64,000 nt of DNA from Linnemannia elongata (GCA_036320915.1 JAXBDG010000005.1:1302001-1366000), one strand, 5' to 3'; counted from the stretch's first letter, positions 38,825-50,800 are shown. Translations and numbers: made by a program. Notes: generated from the sequence alone by a model not told the origin.

Positions 38825-39034
38825 CGCGTAGGAAGGGTCTAGGTAGAAGGAGAAAGTAAGAGGTGGAGGGAAGGGTAAAATACAAATCTGAGTCGTGTCA
38901 AAACTATTACGATTGAAAGAAAAAATGGCTCGAACGCGTAACTGTCTTGTCGTTCGAAGAAGTAATCGTGGACACGAACAGCAGCAGAAGAGGAAACAAG
39001 AGAAGAGAGAAACAGATAAAGAGGACAAAGGTTT

Positions 39035-39669
39035 TCAGGAACGAATGCTTTGATCTTCGGCAATGCGTCGAAGTGCATAAGTGACGTCCTGCAGGAGCTC
39101 CTTGGCCTCTTTGACGGCCAATTCGTATTCTACCGTGGCGTCAGCGTTCTGTTGAGCAAGGTTCTCGAGGTCATGGATTTGAGCTTCGGGGGTTTGAGAG
39201 ATCCCGGGCAGGTTGTCGATCAGGGCTTCAAGTTCCTTTGCCTGGCGACTGATATCGAGTGCCAGTTCTTGTGCAGAGTCTAGTATGCATGTAAAGTTTG
39301 CCACCAAAAGGAAAGAGGGTGAGGAGGCATTGATCAAGAAATTATTTGAAACAAAGCAGGGATGTGACAGCGAAGGACGAGGTGGAAGAAAAAGAAGTGG
39401 CGGTACTTACTCTGAACCTGGTCATGAGGCATGCCGTGATCTATTCGAACAAGGGCGAAGGTGACCCATGTTAATTGCCGCTGTTCAAGAATGCCGAACA
39501 AACTACTCAAAAAACTAGGAGGCAGCAAGTGAATGGTACCTGTGCTGACGACGGGGACGTTGGGGTGGAGAGGTACGAGGGGTGCATTCTTGGTGAGATG
39601 GTCGAGGGAGGAGACAAAGAGCAAAGCCATCTTGTCGATCGCATCTTGCAGCTGTGTCAGTCTGTCCAT
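39035..39669 (-). CDS. MED21: Mediator complex subunit 21 (MED21/SRB7)
   Basis: Three exons (39540-39669, 39411-39440, 39035-39279), 134 residues, near the usual length. Med21 pairs with Med7 in the Mediator middle module, linking activators to RNA polymerase II. The start MDRLTQLQDAIDKMALLFVS is the classic family N-terminus. A long coiled coil follows (SAQELALDISRQAKELEALI, IHDLENLAQQNADATVEYEL), ending in ALRRIAEDQSIRS. The 30-base middle exon (DHGMPHDQVQ) is fixed by phase at both ends. It is divergent from the Rad60-like gene with 368 bases between. Confidence 0.93.
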
Positions 39670-40037
39670 GGTCTGTTATGTAGGTTCTAGTGATGGTGGT
39701 GTAGAGTAGTAAGCGAGTCGTGTGAGAGGTAGGTTGATGGGTGTGTGTGCCTAAGAAGGGAAGGACGAGAAGACGCGACAGTCAACACTTCCTTTTGTTC
39801 TTTCAGTTAACCAGTTAGCCAGAGGAGTAAATCAGAAGGACCAAGCCACAGGTTCCTTGCCTCGAATTATCGTTTTAGGCCCTATACTTTGCCAGGGTAG
39901 GAAAGAGAGGTGATAAAATTGTTTTCTTTACTTCTTCACTTTTCTCACACCTTTGTCTCCAACACATCCTTTACTCATCACCCTCACATCAGCAACCAGC
40001 AACAACAAGCAATACCCAACTTCAACAACAGCCAGAC
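39670..40037. promoter_or_regulatory. Divergent upstream region of MED21 and Rad60-like gene
   Basis: A 368-base shared region. The Rad60 side ends in a short C/A/T-rich leader with CAA-rich sequence. No clear TATA box or repeat. Confidence 0.4.
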
Positions 40038-42273
40038 ATGTCAGACTCGGATGACAGTAAGCCCGTCCAGAAGAGACCACAACCCAGACCACGTGCAAAA
40101 AGAAGCAAGGTAGCCTCTACTTCGGCCTCAACCTCTTCGCCCAACTCTACACTCTCCCCTCGGGCAGACTCTCGTGGGGCCAACAACAGGAGTAGTGGTA
40201 CCCTTGCAGACAACTACAGCGAACGAGTCGAGGATGACTTTTTCAATAGAGCTAGCGTTAGCTTCCGTGAGATACACAAGATCCAAGGTACTTGCACGCA
40301 CGACCATCTTGCAAAAGGGCGCTAAGATTTTTTACCCGAAGCGCTACAGTTTTCCTCTACGCTGTCTGGGGTCAAAAGGGCTTGAAAATTGGGAGTATAA
40401 ATATCTAACAATATATCGTTCTCGCTCACATAACGACAGAGTCAAGGGTCAATGAAGAGTTGACAAAGCAGGAGAATGAACAGGAGATTCTGGATCTGAA
40501 GGCTTCATCCACCGCGGACGTTCTCCCTACTCTGGACCTCGACGACAACTTGGAGTAAGTTTCATCAGCAACATAAGGACGGACACATCAGGCAGTTCGG
40601 GAGGTTGGGAATAGTTGTCGATTAGCGACCTTGGCCACTAACCACGGCCGCCATTGCAAATTGAACTTCTATCCATTCCTTAGTGACACTGAAAAGACCA
40701 AAGCCGCGGCACAAAAGAAGGTGGCAACACAGGAGACGAAGCGGAAACGGGAAGTGTCGTTGACTCCACCACCAGAACCTCCTACCCGGCGCTACCCCAC
40801 CCACATACCGTAAGGACATATTTCATTTCGTCCCGTTTCATTTTAGTCCGCCTCTGTATCTTTGCTTCGGTGTCGATTACAGAACTCCCATGTAACATAT
40901 CATCTTTCGTTTGATAGACCTGTGAGTAGACCTCCCACGGCGGCGACGACGACAATAATCGACCTAGATGACGATGATTTCGAAAAGATGGATGAATTGG
41001 ACCCAGATCTGGCCTCGATAGCCGCAAAACTCAATACTATTGCATCACACCAATCCATGGAAGGCGCTTCACCACTCTCCCCATCGTCACTCTCGCAGCC
41101 CTTTGCCAACTCTACCCTGTCGCAATCACAATCGTCGCAGCTTTCGCAATCGTCACCCAGTATACCCGCTGCAGCTACAGCAACAATGTCATCACATGGC
41201 AGTAGTAATGGTGCCAACGCAGGAGCGGCACCTACAGGAGCAACAGGATCTCCGCATCAACCTTCTTCTCCCTCCAATTACCTTACCGTTTTGCTGGTGA
41301 TAAGGATGAATCGACATCCTTTGCTCATTATACCCCCGGAGGCGGTTGAAGCCCAAAGGATACTGGAGCGAGCCGTCCAAGTCACCGTTCGATCCGTAAT
41401 TTGATCTTTGCATGCATTGGTGTCAATTCCTTGCATTATTCCCCCTGGTCAATCAAACCCAAAACTTATACTAATCACGAAAAACTCCTATTCTGTACTT
41501 TTTCGTTACATGTAGAACAACCCATTCAGGGAGATGATGACGTTCTACTGCAACCAGAAGGGGCTCAACTATACGTCCACAGTATTCACATACCAAGGGA
41601 TCCGACTCATGCCCAGTTCGACCCCTGCGGCACTCGACTTCCCCGCCCGTGTTATTATCGATGTCTACAGCCAGGAGGCCTTCAAGTACATCAAGGAACA
41701 GGAGAACTTGGAACGTAGTCGAAAATTGGCCGAGATGGAAAGACAGGCCGCTGAAGCTGCTGCTGCTGCTTATGAACTTCAGCGACAGCAAGATGGCAGT
41801 GGCGTCGATGGGGGCGATCAACAAAACGATGCTGATGCTGAAGGTGATACCTCTGAAGAGCGTATATTTATCAAATTGAGAGGCAAGGATACCGCTGATC
41901 ATAAGATTCAGGTCAAGAAGGTAACCATGGGCCCCCCTTTTTTATGTATCGAAAGACGGCACAAGAACAAGGCATTGGTGGCATGCACTAATAGTTTTGT
42001 CCGCACCGTGTTGAATTACCATTTTGCTAACCGTCAATTTTAAATACGAACACGTCCTTCCCCTCTCCCGTCTCCTCCTCTTTCTCTGTGTCTCCTATAC
42101 TCTCACAGACAACGACAGTACATGCAATTATCTCCCATTATAAGTCCATCAAGGGGATCCCGGCATCGACAATAGTCAGACTCGAGTTTGACGACGAGGC
42201 GCTCGATCCCACCACCGTCATTGGTAATACGGAGGTCGAAGACGATGATATGCTCGTCGTCCGTGTAGGGTGA
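40038..42273 (+). CDS. Rad60/Esc2/NIP45-family protein with two SUMO-like domains
   Basis: Six exons (40038-40287, 40440-40554, 40684-40809, 40918-41395, 41516-41920, 42109-42273), 512 residues. The family supports SUMO-dependent genome stability by binding the SUMO E2 Ubc9 and acting with Smc5/6. An acidic, basic and Ser-rich N-terminus holds a possible SUMO-interacting motif (TIIDLDDDDFEKMDELDPDL). SUMO-like domain 1 spans about residues 290-390 (NNPFREMMTFYCNQKGLNYT, FTYQGIRLMPSSTPAALDF). A Glu/Ala/Gln helix links to SUMO-like domain 2 at the C-terminus (ERIFIKLRGKDTADHKIQVK, RLEFDDEALDPTTVIG, DDDMLVVRVG). There is no C-terminal Gly-Gly, as expected for the non-conjugated family. AATAAA lies at 42317-42322. 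Separation into Rad60 or Esc2 orthology needs a tree. Confidence 0.88.
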
Positions 42274-42360
42274 ATGAACTGAGCGCCATATTATTAACAG
42301 CAACCCCGTTCATACTAATAAAGAAGCGCGCATACACGTACACCAACATATACAACGCAA

Positions 42361-42361
<1 letters not shown>

Positions 42362-42400
<39 letters not shown>
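42362..42400 (+). repeat. Compound (AC)n(AG)n microsatellite
   Basis: About eight AC units run directly into about twelve AG units, 90 bases after the Rad60-like stop. Confidence 0.85.
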
Positions 42401-42757
42401 CCTCCGTTTCATGTATAAAAAAAAAAGGGAAACAGTTTTATTGTACAAGTGCACGGGGTAAAAACCTCGCAAAAGAAGCTTGAAATGAGAAAAGGAGTAC
42501 ATTTGGTAAGCTGGAGTTGTTTTTTGGTTTTTGGTTGTAGGAGTGTTGGTGGATTTTGTTGCTGTTTTTGGGATGTTTGATGATAAAATAGAAAAAGAAA
42601 ACAAAAGAGCTAATGGATAAAGAGTGATGGAGACGAAAAGTGCGAGTGAGAGGGTATGAAGGGGACGGAGAAACGTTTGAAAACAACAAAAGGAGTAAGT
42701 CAATAATACATGTGCAAAAGATTAAAAAAAGAAAAGAGGCGGGAGAACTGGGTATCG

Positions 42758-42795
<38 letters not shown>
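42758..42795 (+). repeat. A38 homopolymer
   Basis: Thirty-eight A in the 3' region between convergent genes, about 65 bases from the methyltransferase stop. Confidence 0.9.
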
Positions 42796-42798
<3 letters not shown>

Positions 42799-42861
42799 AA
42801 AAGAAAGGCTAACAAAGAAAAGAGGAACCGTCAACCAACACACAAAACGACAGCGATTGGT

Positions 42862-45505
42862 TTAAGGAACAATAGACGAGGCCGATTCGTCTTGAACAAG
42901 ACCAATGGTGTTTGAGCAGGCAGAAGCGCGTACTCCACCCGCTGCGGTCTTGCGCCCAACGGCCACATGGAAGACTTGGTAGCTCTTCAGGGTGCGGGTC
43001 TCCTGACGAGCACGCTCCAACAGATCGTCAAATTCAGCCCCCGACAGCATCGCCTGTCGCATCAGCCAAGGGCGCACCGTCAACGCAAACCGCCAGCACA
43101 GCAACTCAGCTGTCAGTCCAACTCGACCACCATGAATGCCCACCGGCATATGCACACACGACTTGTGGGTCACTTCCATTCCGGGCATTGTCCTCATTAT
43201 CCCGGCCAGGTTCAGAGCAAGCGAGGTGTCGATCCCCATCTTATCGAACCCGATCAGGGTCCAGTAACTGGGCCAGCAGCTGTCAACCCCAGAGTCTCGG
43301 AGGCGCAAATCCAGCTCAACCAACTCCAGGTACCCGTCCACCTTCAACACTCTGACCAACTCGCGCAAGAAAGCCAGGTACTTTGCCTTGCTTACATTGG
43401 GCAAAAACCGGCGCACGTGGATATAATCGACCGAGTTGGAAACAAAGGGAACACGGAGAGAGTTGTCGTCGAGGTTGTAAAAGAACAGGTTATCGAGGTC
43501 AAAGCTGGGCGTAGTTTCTGGGACTGCAGGGAGAGTTGAGATCTGGCTGACATTGATCGCATGGATGGCGGACTGTGGGTGGGCTAGTGCCATCTCTGTA
43601 GCCCACTGGGTGTTTCCACAGCCAACAGAGAGGATCACAAGCGATCGTTCGTTGCCCTTGTTCAAAACGGGGGCGGCTGTCTGGGGATCGAGCGTGGCCA
43701 TGGAGGAGACGGAGGACGAGAGTCGGACGGGGTCAGTGTTGGGCATATCGCTGGAGACGGGATCGCGGTTGCGCGTGGCGGTCTCCGTGTCGTCGGACTC
43801 GAAGTCATCATCTGTCTGTCCGTGCGGAGCTGCATGCGATGCTTGCTTGGAAAAGTCGAGGGGTGCAGAGTAGTTTTGCCCTTTGAAGAGCGAGCGGGTG
43901 ATGTGTTGCTCGACCGTGTAACTATTAGAGACGTTGCGCGATAGTCGGGTAGTAACGATGTCATGAAGAAGAAAGAGAAGAGAGCGAGAAACGTGGTTTT
44001 AATAAAGTTGATCTTTACTCAAACAGGCTCAAGACTGATCTTGTGTCCTCTGTGTCTCTCTTTTGCGTCTTTTGTGTCTTTTGTGTTGCCACTCTTTGCA
44101 AATCTTTTTTCGGCACTCGGCACACATATGCAGGTTGCGTTTGTTTTGCGTTGGGTGTGTGTTCAAGGACGGGGGATTATCCCGAATAGCCAATGGAGAA
44201 TATGAAAATAGGATGAAAAGGATGAAAAAAACGCGCGGTGTGGGATAGAGGAAGAAGATATTAAGAGGAACCTCCATGTTTCATCCCATTGTGATATGCC
44301 AACCAGACCAGACCAGACCAGACCAGACTAAAGCTGACCTGACCTGACCTGAATAGGTCTTGACAAAGGAAGAACAAAAGGAGAGATTGGAGAAGAAAGA
44401 GCGAAGATAGACAAGCAAAAGTCAACTGAGAGAGGGCACCGCAGACAATTGATATCGACACAAAATAAAAAAAATAAAAAAAAGCATTTGAGAGCAAATG
44501 CATCACAAAGTTAACTTGCCTGTCCATGGTGTCCCAAGGACCACCGTCATGCTCCAGTCCTTCAGGTAGATCTTCTGACCAGGCTTGCTCCCCTGCCCAA
44601 CGGCCCTGGTTGCCCCAGTCAGACACAGACAGAGTTGGGACATCGTGCGTCGAGGGTATAGAATCCAAACTCGAGTGGTGTTCAAGTGCTGGGCGGTGAT
44701 CGCAGGCACTGCTGTGGCTGCTTTGGTGGTTGAAGTGAGACTGATAGTACGATTGCGGTAGTCGTTGATCATCGTATATCTGTTGTTGTGGTGGAAGTGG
44801 CTGCTGCTGTGGTTGTTGTTGTTCTGGTATGATCTGAAGACAGGTATTGGAACAGCAATCGACAGTCGGTGAGGAAGAGACAGAGTTGGGAACAGACGAT
44901 AACGACGAGAGACTGGTCGGGGTGAGAAGAGTGTGTGGAGGGAGAAGGTTACGCTTCATAAACGTGGCGAGCTTCTGCTCCTGTCTCGGATGGTAGTCCT
45001 GTATTGAGACCGCAACAGGACTTGTTGGTTGTGGTGACCGTGATTGCTGGTATTGAAGGGAGTGGTATTGGGGGCCGACGGGGGTGGTGGGGGTTGCAGC
45101 GGCGGTAAGGGCGGGAGTGGTGGCAGCGGTTGTGGGCGTGGTCGAGAGCGAGTTGACATTGGAATTAGGATTAGAAGAGTCGGAAAGATAGTGGTAGTTT
45201 TGCCAGGAACAATGGGTCATATCGAGGTTCTGGAGGTTTTGGAGGTTTTGAAGGTTCTGGAAGAGCTGGTTGTGATCAAGGGTCATTGGTGCCCTGGCTC
45301 GTTTGCCCCGGAAGAAGCCTATCGAGCCCCGGCGGCCAGGTAGTGGTGGTGCGCCTTCGTCAGAGATGGGAAAGATTTCTTTACGCTCAGCGTCCTTCAT
45401 GTTGTGGCGACGAGGGATGGTGGGAGGAAGGGAGATTGTAGAGAGGTTACGGTGCTTGCCAGGAGCCAGGGGCTCTGTGGATGTGGAGGAAGGCAAGTTG
45501 CCCAT
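42862..45505 (-). CDS. SAM-dependent methyltransferase with long N-myristoylatable arm
   Basis: Two exons, 44520-45505 and 42862-43921, 681 residues. The C-terminal half is a class I methyltransferase of the type common in fungi. An entry helix (VEQHITRSLFKGQNYSAPLD) precedes motif I near residue 423 (VILSVGCGNTQWATEMA), then VDYIHVRRFLPNV and RELVRVLKVDGYLELVELDL. The N-terminal 328 residues begin MGNLPSSTST, a good N-myristoylation signal (Gly2, Ser6), and are rich in Ser, Pro, Thr, Gln and Asn. Exon 1 ends AG|GCAAGT, a perfect GC-AG donor. Joining it to the TAG|T acceptor of exon 2 keeps phase and gives a single open frame (...DTMDSYTVEQH). The fusion is inferred from this phase match. An extra small exon within the 598-base intron, or two separate genes, is possible. 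The methyl acceptor is unknown. Confidence 0.7.
44302..44352 (+). repeat. Twin pentanucleotide arrays (CCAGA)n and (CCTGA)n
   Basis: About five copies of ACCAG-frame pentamers (44302-44329) are followed after four bases by about four CTGAC-frame pentamers (44334-44352). Both lie inside the methyltransferase intron. The units differ by one or two bases. Confidence 0.8.
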
Positions 45506-46340
45506 TCGTACAGAGTGGGAAGCGTGAAGTGTGAGGTGTGGGTGCGTGCGAACAGAAGGGAGGAGGGAAAAGGGAGGGTGGTACACGAGTGCAAGGGCAA
45601 GGAAGGGCAGGGCAGGGCAGGGCAAGGCAAAGTGAGGGAATCAGTGTGGGTCTGAGTGGGAGAGGGAATGAAAGATTGAGAGAGAGGAAGGAATGAGGGA
45701 GTGGGAGTAGGTGTCTTGGTGTCGTGGTTTGAGTGAGTAAGTGCGTGTAAGTGCGTGTGGATAAATAAAAAAAGGGTCAAAGGGTCAGAGACAAGGACCA
45801 GGGAATGGGAATACGTGAGAGTAGGAAGGTGAGGGAAGAGAAGAAGAGGTGTGAAGTAGAAGAAGAAGAAGAAGAAGAAGGAGAAGAAGAAGAAGAAGAA
45901 GATAAAGAAGAAAAAAGAAGAAAAGAGTGGTAGTAGGTAGGAAGGAAGGAAGGAAGGAAGGAAGGATGAGAAAGATATTAGAGAGGATAATAATATAGAG
46001 GAAGAAGAAAAGTGAAAGAGAGAAAAGAGAGAAAAGAGAGAGAGAGAAATGTGAATGAAAAGAAAAGTGAGAATAAAGAGGTGTGTAAAAAAAGAAATGA
46101 ATAAAAGAGATAGAGAGAAGCAACAGCAGGCAACCGAGAGAGAGCAGCAGCAACAGCAGGAGTAGGAGGAGAAGGTAGAGTGAGATAGAGGGGAGGTGGA
46201 GGTCGAAGAGGGAAAAAAAAAGAAGCGAACGAAGAAGAAGAAAAAGAAGAATAAAAGGAAGAGGAGCAGAGAGAGGGGGAGCAGGGAGCAGAAGACCAGG
46301 AGGAGAAGGAGCAACAACAGCAGCAGCAGCAATGGAAAAT
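45506..46340 (-). promoter_or_regulatory. Purine/pyrimidine-asymmetric leader of the methyltransferase gene
   Basis: Over 800 bases are almost all A/G on the plus strand (C/T on the gene's sense strand). Embedded are (GGGCA)n at 45604-45630, (GAA)n at about 45852-45912 and (GGAA)n at about 45938-45967. It is the longest example of the CT-rich leaders seen here and could adopt triplex structures. A promoter or 5' UTR role is inferred from position. Confidence 0.55.
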
Positions 46341-47241
46341 TCAGAAATATAAAATAAAATAAGAATCAATTGAAAAATGGAAAAAGAAAACAAAAATGAA
46401 AAATGACTATGCTGTGTGGGGGGAGGGGAAAAAAAGAATATGAAAACAAAACTATCGAGAAAAACAAGCTCGTCATCAACGTAGCTGCTATGATATGTTC
46501 ATATGTTCGTGCTGCTGCAACCATAAGGCAACAATTACTCGCAACTCAAAGAATCGCGTCTTTTCCTTTCTTGTCGTCTTCTTGTCCTCTACTACTTGTT
46601 GTTGAGGGTGGCTGATTCAAGGAATGATATGAAATGAACAAGTGAAGGGTAATCAGCACAATAAAAAGAATGAGTAACCTGTCTCGCTTTTATGTTTTTG
46701 TCCGTGGAGAAAAAAAAAAAAAAATAGGCCCAAAGAATCGGGCAACCAGTCAGACAGCCTGGCAGTCAGTCGGTCAGACAACAGTGGATATTGAGTCGAT
46801 CAAAAATGGAAGATTAAGTCAGGCCAAGTTCACACTGTGCGAGAGGGAACCACTCGGGCGGTCGTATTTTTTGTAGTAAAAAAAATCAATCGACGAGTGA
46901 GGGATGAATACGAAGGCACGAAGACAAACGAGAGAGATAGCGGAAGAAATATGATGATGATGGTGATGTCTCGTTCGTTTCTTTTCCTTTGTTGGGTACT
47001 GTTGTCAATGTATCTATGCGGCGATGATGATAGTCGTGGTAGTGGTGGTGGTGATGCGTGATCGAGTAGGTGAGTGAGGGAGTGTGGGAGTATTATCCTG
47101 TTGCGTTATAGCTTTGCTAGAAGGGTTAATAAAATGAAATGGTCATCGAGTCAGTCCCATTTGAGTTCGCCAAGAATGAGAAAGTGTGTCTTGTGGTCAC
47201 CCATTTTCAAGGACATTGCCCCACGCGGGTATCAAGCAGAC

Positions 47242-47269
47242 AAAAAAAAAAAAAAAAAAAAAAAAAAAA
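47242..47269 (+). repeat. A28 homopolymer
   Basis: Twenty-eight A within the gene desert, followed by GCGCACG. Confidence 0.9.
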
Positions 47270-47807
47270 GCGCACGTTATTCTTCATAGTCGGAGGGAGG
47301 CGGGACCCCTGGACCTTGTCAGATGGATTTAAAAAAAGTACCTGGCGATGGATACAGTAGCGTGGGTGCATGAATGAATGGGTAAATTACCTTCTCTTCA
47401 CTGGTGTGGATATAGTGGCCCCAACTTTTTTTCTTTGATCGTTAATGGTTGTTGTGGCAGGCGATGATGATGATGTGTTCTTTTATTGTTTTTGGTTTAC
47501 CCAAGTTTCTTTATTCAAGAAAGAAACGCCGTATGGCAAATGAACATGCTAGAAAGAAAGAAAAAAAAGAGATCCGAATGAAAAGAAAATAGAAGAGGAG
47601 GAGATCGGGATACCCGTTTGACCCCCGTTCTCGGAGGAAAACTGACAAAGAGGAAATGGATGGATGTCCTCAAAATGAAATGAAAGCAGCACCTTTTTTT
47701 GGTGGTAGTATTGGAAAAGTCCGACGACGACATCCTTTTTTTTTTTGGCCATCTGTGCATGACTTAATAAAACCATTGCATTGCCCATTGATGATTGGTA
47801 TGGCCAA

Positions 47808-47863
47808 GGCCAACACGAATACCAATGCCAATGCCAATATCAATGCCAATGCCAATGCCTAAT
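47808..47863 (+). repeat. (CCAATG)n hexanucleotide array
   Basis: About eight imperfect copies of the hexamer CCAATG/CCAATA. Each copy contains a CCAAT pentamer, which is the NF-Y/HAP-complex core binding sequence in eukaryotes. Confidence 0.8.
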
Positions 47864-50800
47864 GTTACTGTTAATACCATGCAATGCGATGCGTTGTTGT
47901 GCCACGTCTGTCAGCACTCTCTCTCTTTTCTCTTCTCTCCTGGGCAAGCAACCCTTTTTGTTCGCACTTTTGCTTGCTACTCATCTGGAAATAGGCGGTA
48001 TGAACCAGGTCAAAATAGCACGAGGGAACAGAAAAACAAAAAGTAGAAAATGGAGACCAACTCTTGGCTCAGGCTCTGAAATGTCCGCTCGAAAGATGAA
48101 AAATGAAAAGAAAACCAAAGGAGTACTGTACACAAACCAAAATACCGAGTCGATAGATGAATAGATAGTTAGTTAGATGGATAGACCACGGTCGATACGA
48201 TGGGATCAACAATAATAACCATTGAACCATTGGATCCGATCCCAGGAAAGAGAGCACAAAAGTAAACAAGAGTGAAGGTTTCATTTAACGCGCAAGCGCA
48301 TTGAGGTCCGCTCGCTCAGAAAAAAAACAAAAAAATAATCCATATCATTGTGCTGAGTTGAGCATGAGCATGACAACTGAGCATGAACATGAGGAGGAGG
48401 ATGGTTGGTGGTGGATCCCAACAATTCATTCGTGAGAGCAGCAGAGAGTGATACACCACCACCACAACCACCATCATATAATGGCCAAGAAAGAAAGAAA
48501 AAAAAGAAAGAGGACAGTAAAAGGCACAGGTGCAGGCAAAAAGGCAAGGCGAGCACTTTGAGAGTAAAAGCCAGCAAGTGAGCCTAATGGTTGGTGTCAT
48601 ATTAATAACGGTGAGAAGAAAGAAAAAAAAAGAAAGCAATGACATGGGAGGAAAAAAAAAAGGGTTCAGTGGGAATGCTGGTCATAGTTTTACAGGAGTC
48701 ATATTCATGCTTTGTGCTGCTATTGTTGTGTGCTATTGTTTGAATGTTTATGGAAAATTGTCTTTGTGCATGCGAGCGTGCACATATGCTGTTTAGTTTT
48801 TTTAGCACGCACCACTGTTGGACGGGACAGGATGCGATAATGAGCGATATCTCTCTACTCGATTATTTGGCCATGGTGGACCGTGAGCGTGTTGCATGTC
48901 CAGCGGGAGGGGATATTTTTGATTTTGTGCATGTTTGTGAAAGACTGCGTTTCCGCTTTTCAGACGACACAAGACGCACTGTATTTCTCAACCGGAGGAC
49001 GAGAACAAACAAAACAAACGAAGACGAGGGTGGGATGGATGGCATGGGAAGACCGACGGTCCGTTCCCTCTGTGGTCCCAGCACCCTCCCGCATGTGCCT
49101 CACTCAACCTTTGTTCTTTACCCAAAGGACAAAGACCAAGAGTGGAATAGATGGGTTTGTGTACCACTGCGAGCCCACTTTTTTTTTTTCCTTCCCTGTT
49201 TGGATTAACAAGCACACCCTCATCTGCACGAGGGTATAAGGCCAAAGAGACAAAAGCGTACAAGAACGGAGGAGAGTATCCCGCTCGGTCATTCACGAAT
49301 CCATGACTAAGGCTGGGAACACAAAACACAACAAACAGCGCATAAACATACCCTTGTCGGCGATGCTAATCAAATTACTCTGTCTTGCTTGCATCTCACT
49401 CTTTCTCTTTTCTTCCCTTCCTTCTTTTCACAACAACATGCCAATTGCTTCCTCTCCACATGTATGCAATTTGCCTTATCATGCTCCTCCCATTTAGAAC
49501 CCCACTCTCTATTTCACTGTGTCTGTGTTTTTGGGCACCATTCCTGGACCCCACCCTTCTTCTCCTCCTATCTCTTTCCCATATGTCATTAGACACTCCC
49601 TTGTTATATCTCTCTATTGTGTCCACAGTTTTTATTTTTCTTTTTCGGATGATGAAATCGATTCTCGTACTTTGTGTGTCAAGGGCCTTTTACTTTTACT
49701 ATTTCCCTTGTTCTCATTGTGCATTCCTGTGTCGATCCTGTTTCTCCAGACCCTTCAGTCTGTCTCCCTGTAACTCCTTCTTCTTCATTCAAAGGTGCAT
49801 ACGGAGCAATTACAATATTAACTCCAGACATTCATCAAACACAACATAGGAGGGGGCGAGGGAGGAGCGAGGAGGAAGGGCAAGTTCGACACAACACATT
49901 GGCGGAAAATAGAGAGGAAGAAAAAAAATACAGACGAATCGAAAAAGGAGGAGACAGTAAAGAAGGGGGAAGGGAGGAAAGAGAGGAAAGAAGAAAACGG
50001 AGGGAAAAGGGACACAGACGGACGGCAGTGGTGGTGGTGATGTTTGAGTGATAGTTGTCGCGGCAGTGAAGTAGAAGAATGAGGGAGGAGAACTTAGGAG
50101 GAAAGACGAAGAAGGAGAAAGGGTCGCGAGGGGTGAGTGTGAGCGAGTGAGCGAGGGGAGGGAATGGGTTAGGATGGTATGGACTCTGTCAACGACAGCA
50201 GTAACGACGAACCAGGAGAGAGTGAGAGAAAGGACACACGGACACAGACAGAGAGAGGGATAGAGACACCACATTTTACGCATGCGCAGGGTACGCGAAA
50301 AGGAAAGAGACAGTACACCAAGGTTGGCCGACACTCCTTCCCCATCAACACCAATACTGACACCGGCAACAACGCGAACGACCACGTTCAACTAGAACAC
50401 CACCGTGGCTGTTCTCTCCTTGCCCTTTGTATTTTTCAATGCTTTATCATTTTCCTCCCGTCCTCCCATTCGTCCTATTTTTCTCTCTTCTGCATATCCT
50501 TTTGCCCGAATCGAACACAAGTTCGGCAAACGCAACATAGACGAATGGAACCTCATTTCCTCAAGAGACTGTAGTACAGCGGCATCGAAGGCTACATCCA
50601 GCAATGCAAAGTCGGGGTGTGGTGCTTATTGTCTGTCAAGAACCATGCATTTGGTCGCAGGTGCAAGGCCGTGCAATGCACTGCAAACACAAATAAAACA
50701 ACCCTAAGTAAAAGTAAATGAATACCAGCCATCCCGTCCTACCCCCCTTTTTTTGGCGACTTGACATGCAACATTCTTTTGGTCCTTTCCTCCCCCCCCC

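Larger units (their letters stand above)
38365..39034. other. Convergent 3' region of PEX11 and MED21
   Basis: A pyrimidine-rich PEX11 3' UTR (38380-38660) ends at AATAAA 38701-38706. A minus-strand AATAAA (38774-38779) suits MED21. An A29 run lies at 38794-38822 (T on the MED21 sense strand). No gene seen. Confidence 0.5.
42274..42861. other. Convergent 3' region of Rad60-like and methyltransferase genes
   Basis: Contains the Rad60 AATAAA (42317-42322), a compound (AC)n(AG)n array, a minus-strand AATAAA (42437-42442) and an A38 run. No gene seen. Confidence 0.5.

Noticed and set aside
44261..44519. Read-through C-terminus of the methyltransferase first exon (Phe/Leu-rich, could mimic a membrane tail)
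   Set aside because: Follows a perfect GC-AG donor and is of intron composition with pentamer arrays.
45397..46332. 311-codon minus-strand ORF rich in Leu/Ser/Phe
   Set aside because: It is the pyrimidine-rich leader of the methyltransferase gene read in another frame.
48744..49208. 154-codon ORF in the gene desert
   Set aside because: Runs through a T-rich homopolymer and low-complexity flanks, overlaps other long frames, and shows no domain.
49810..50391. 193-codon minus-strand ORF
   Set aside because: Its middle is translated purine/pyrimidine repeat (Ser/Leu/Phe/Pro). Typical spurious frame through a CT tract.
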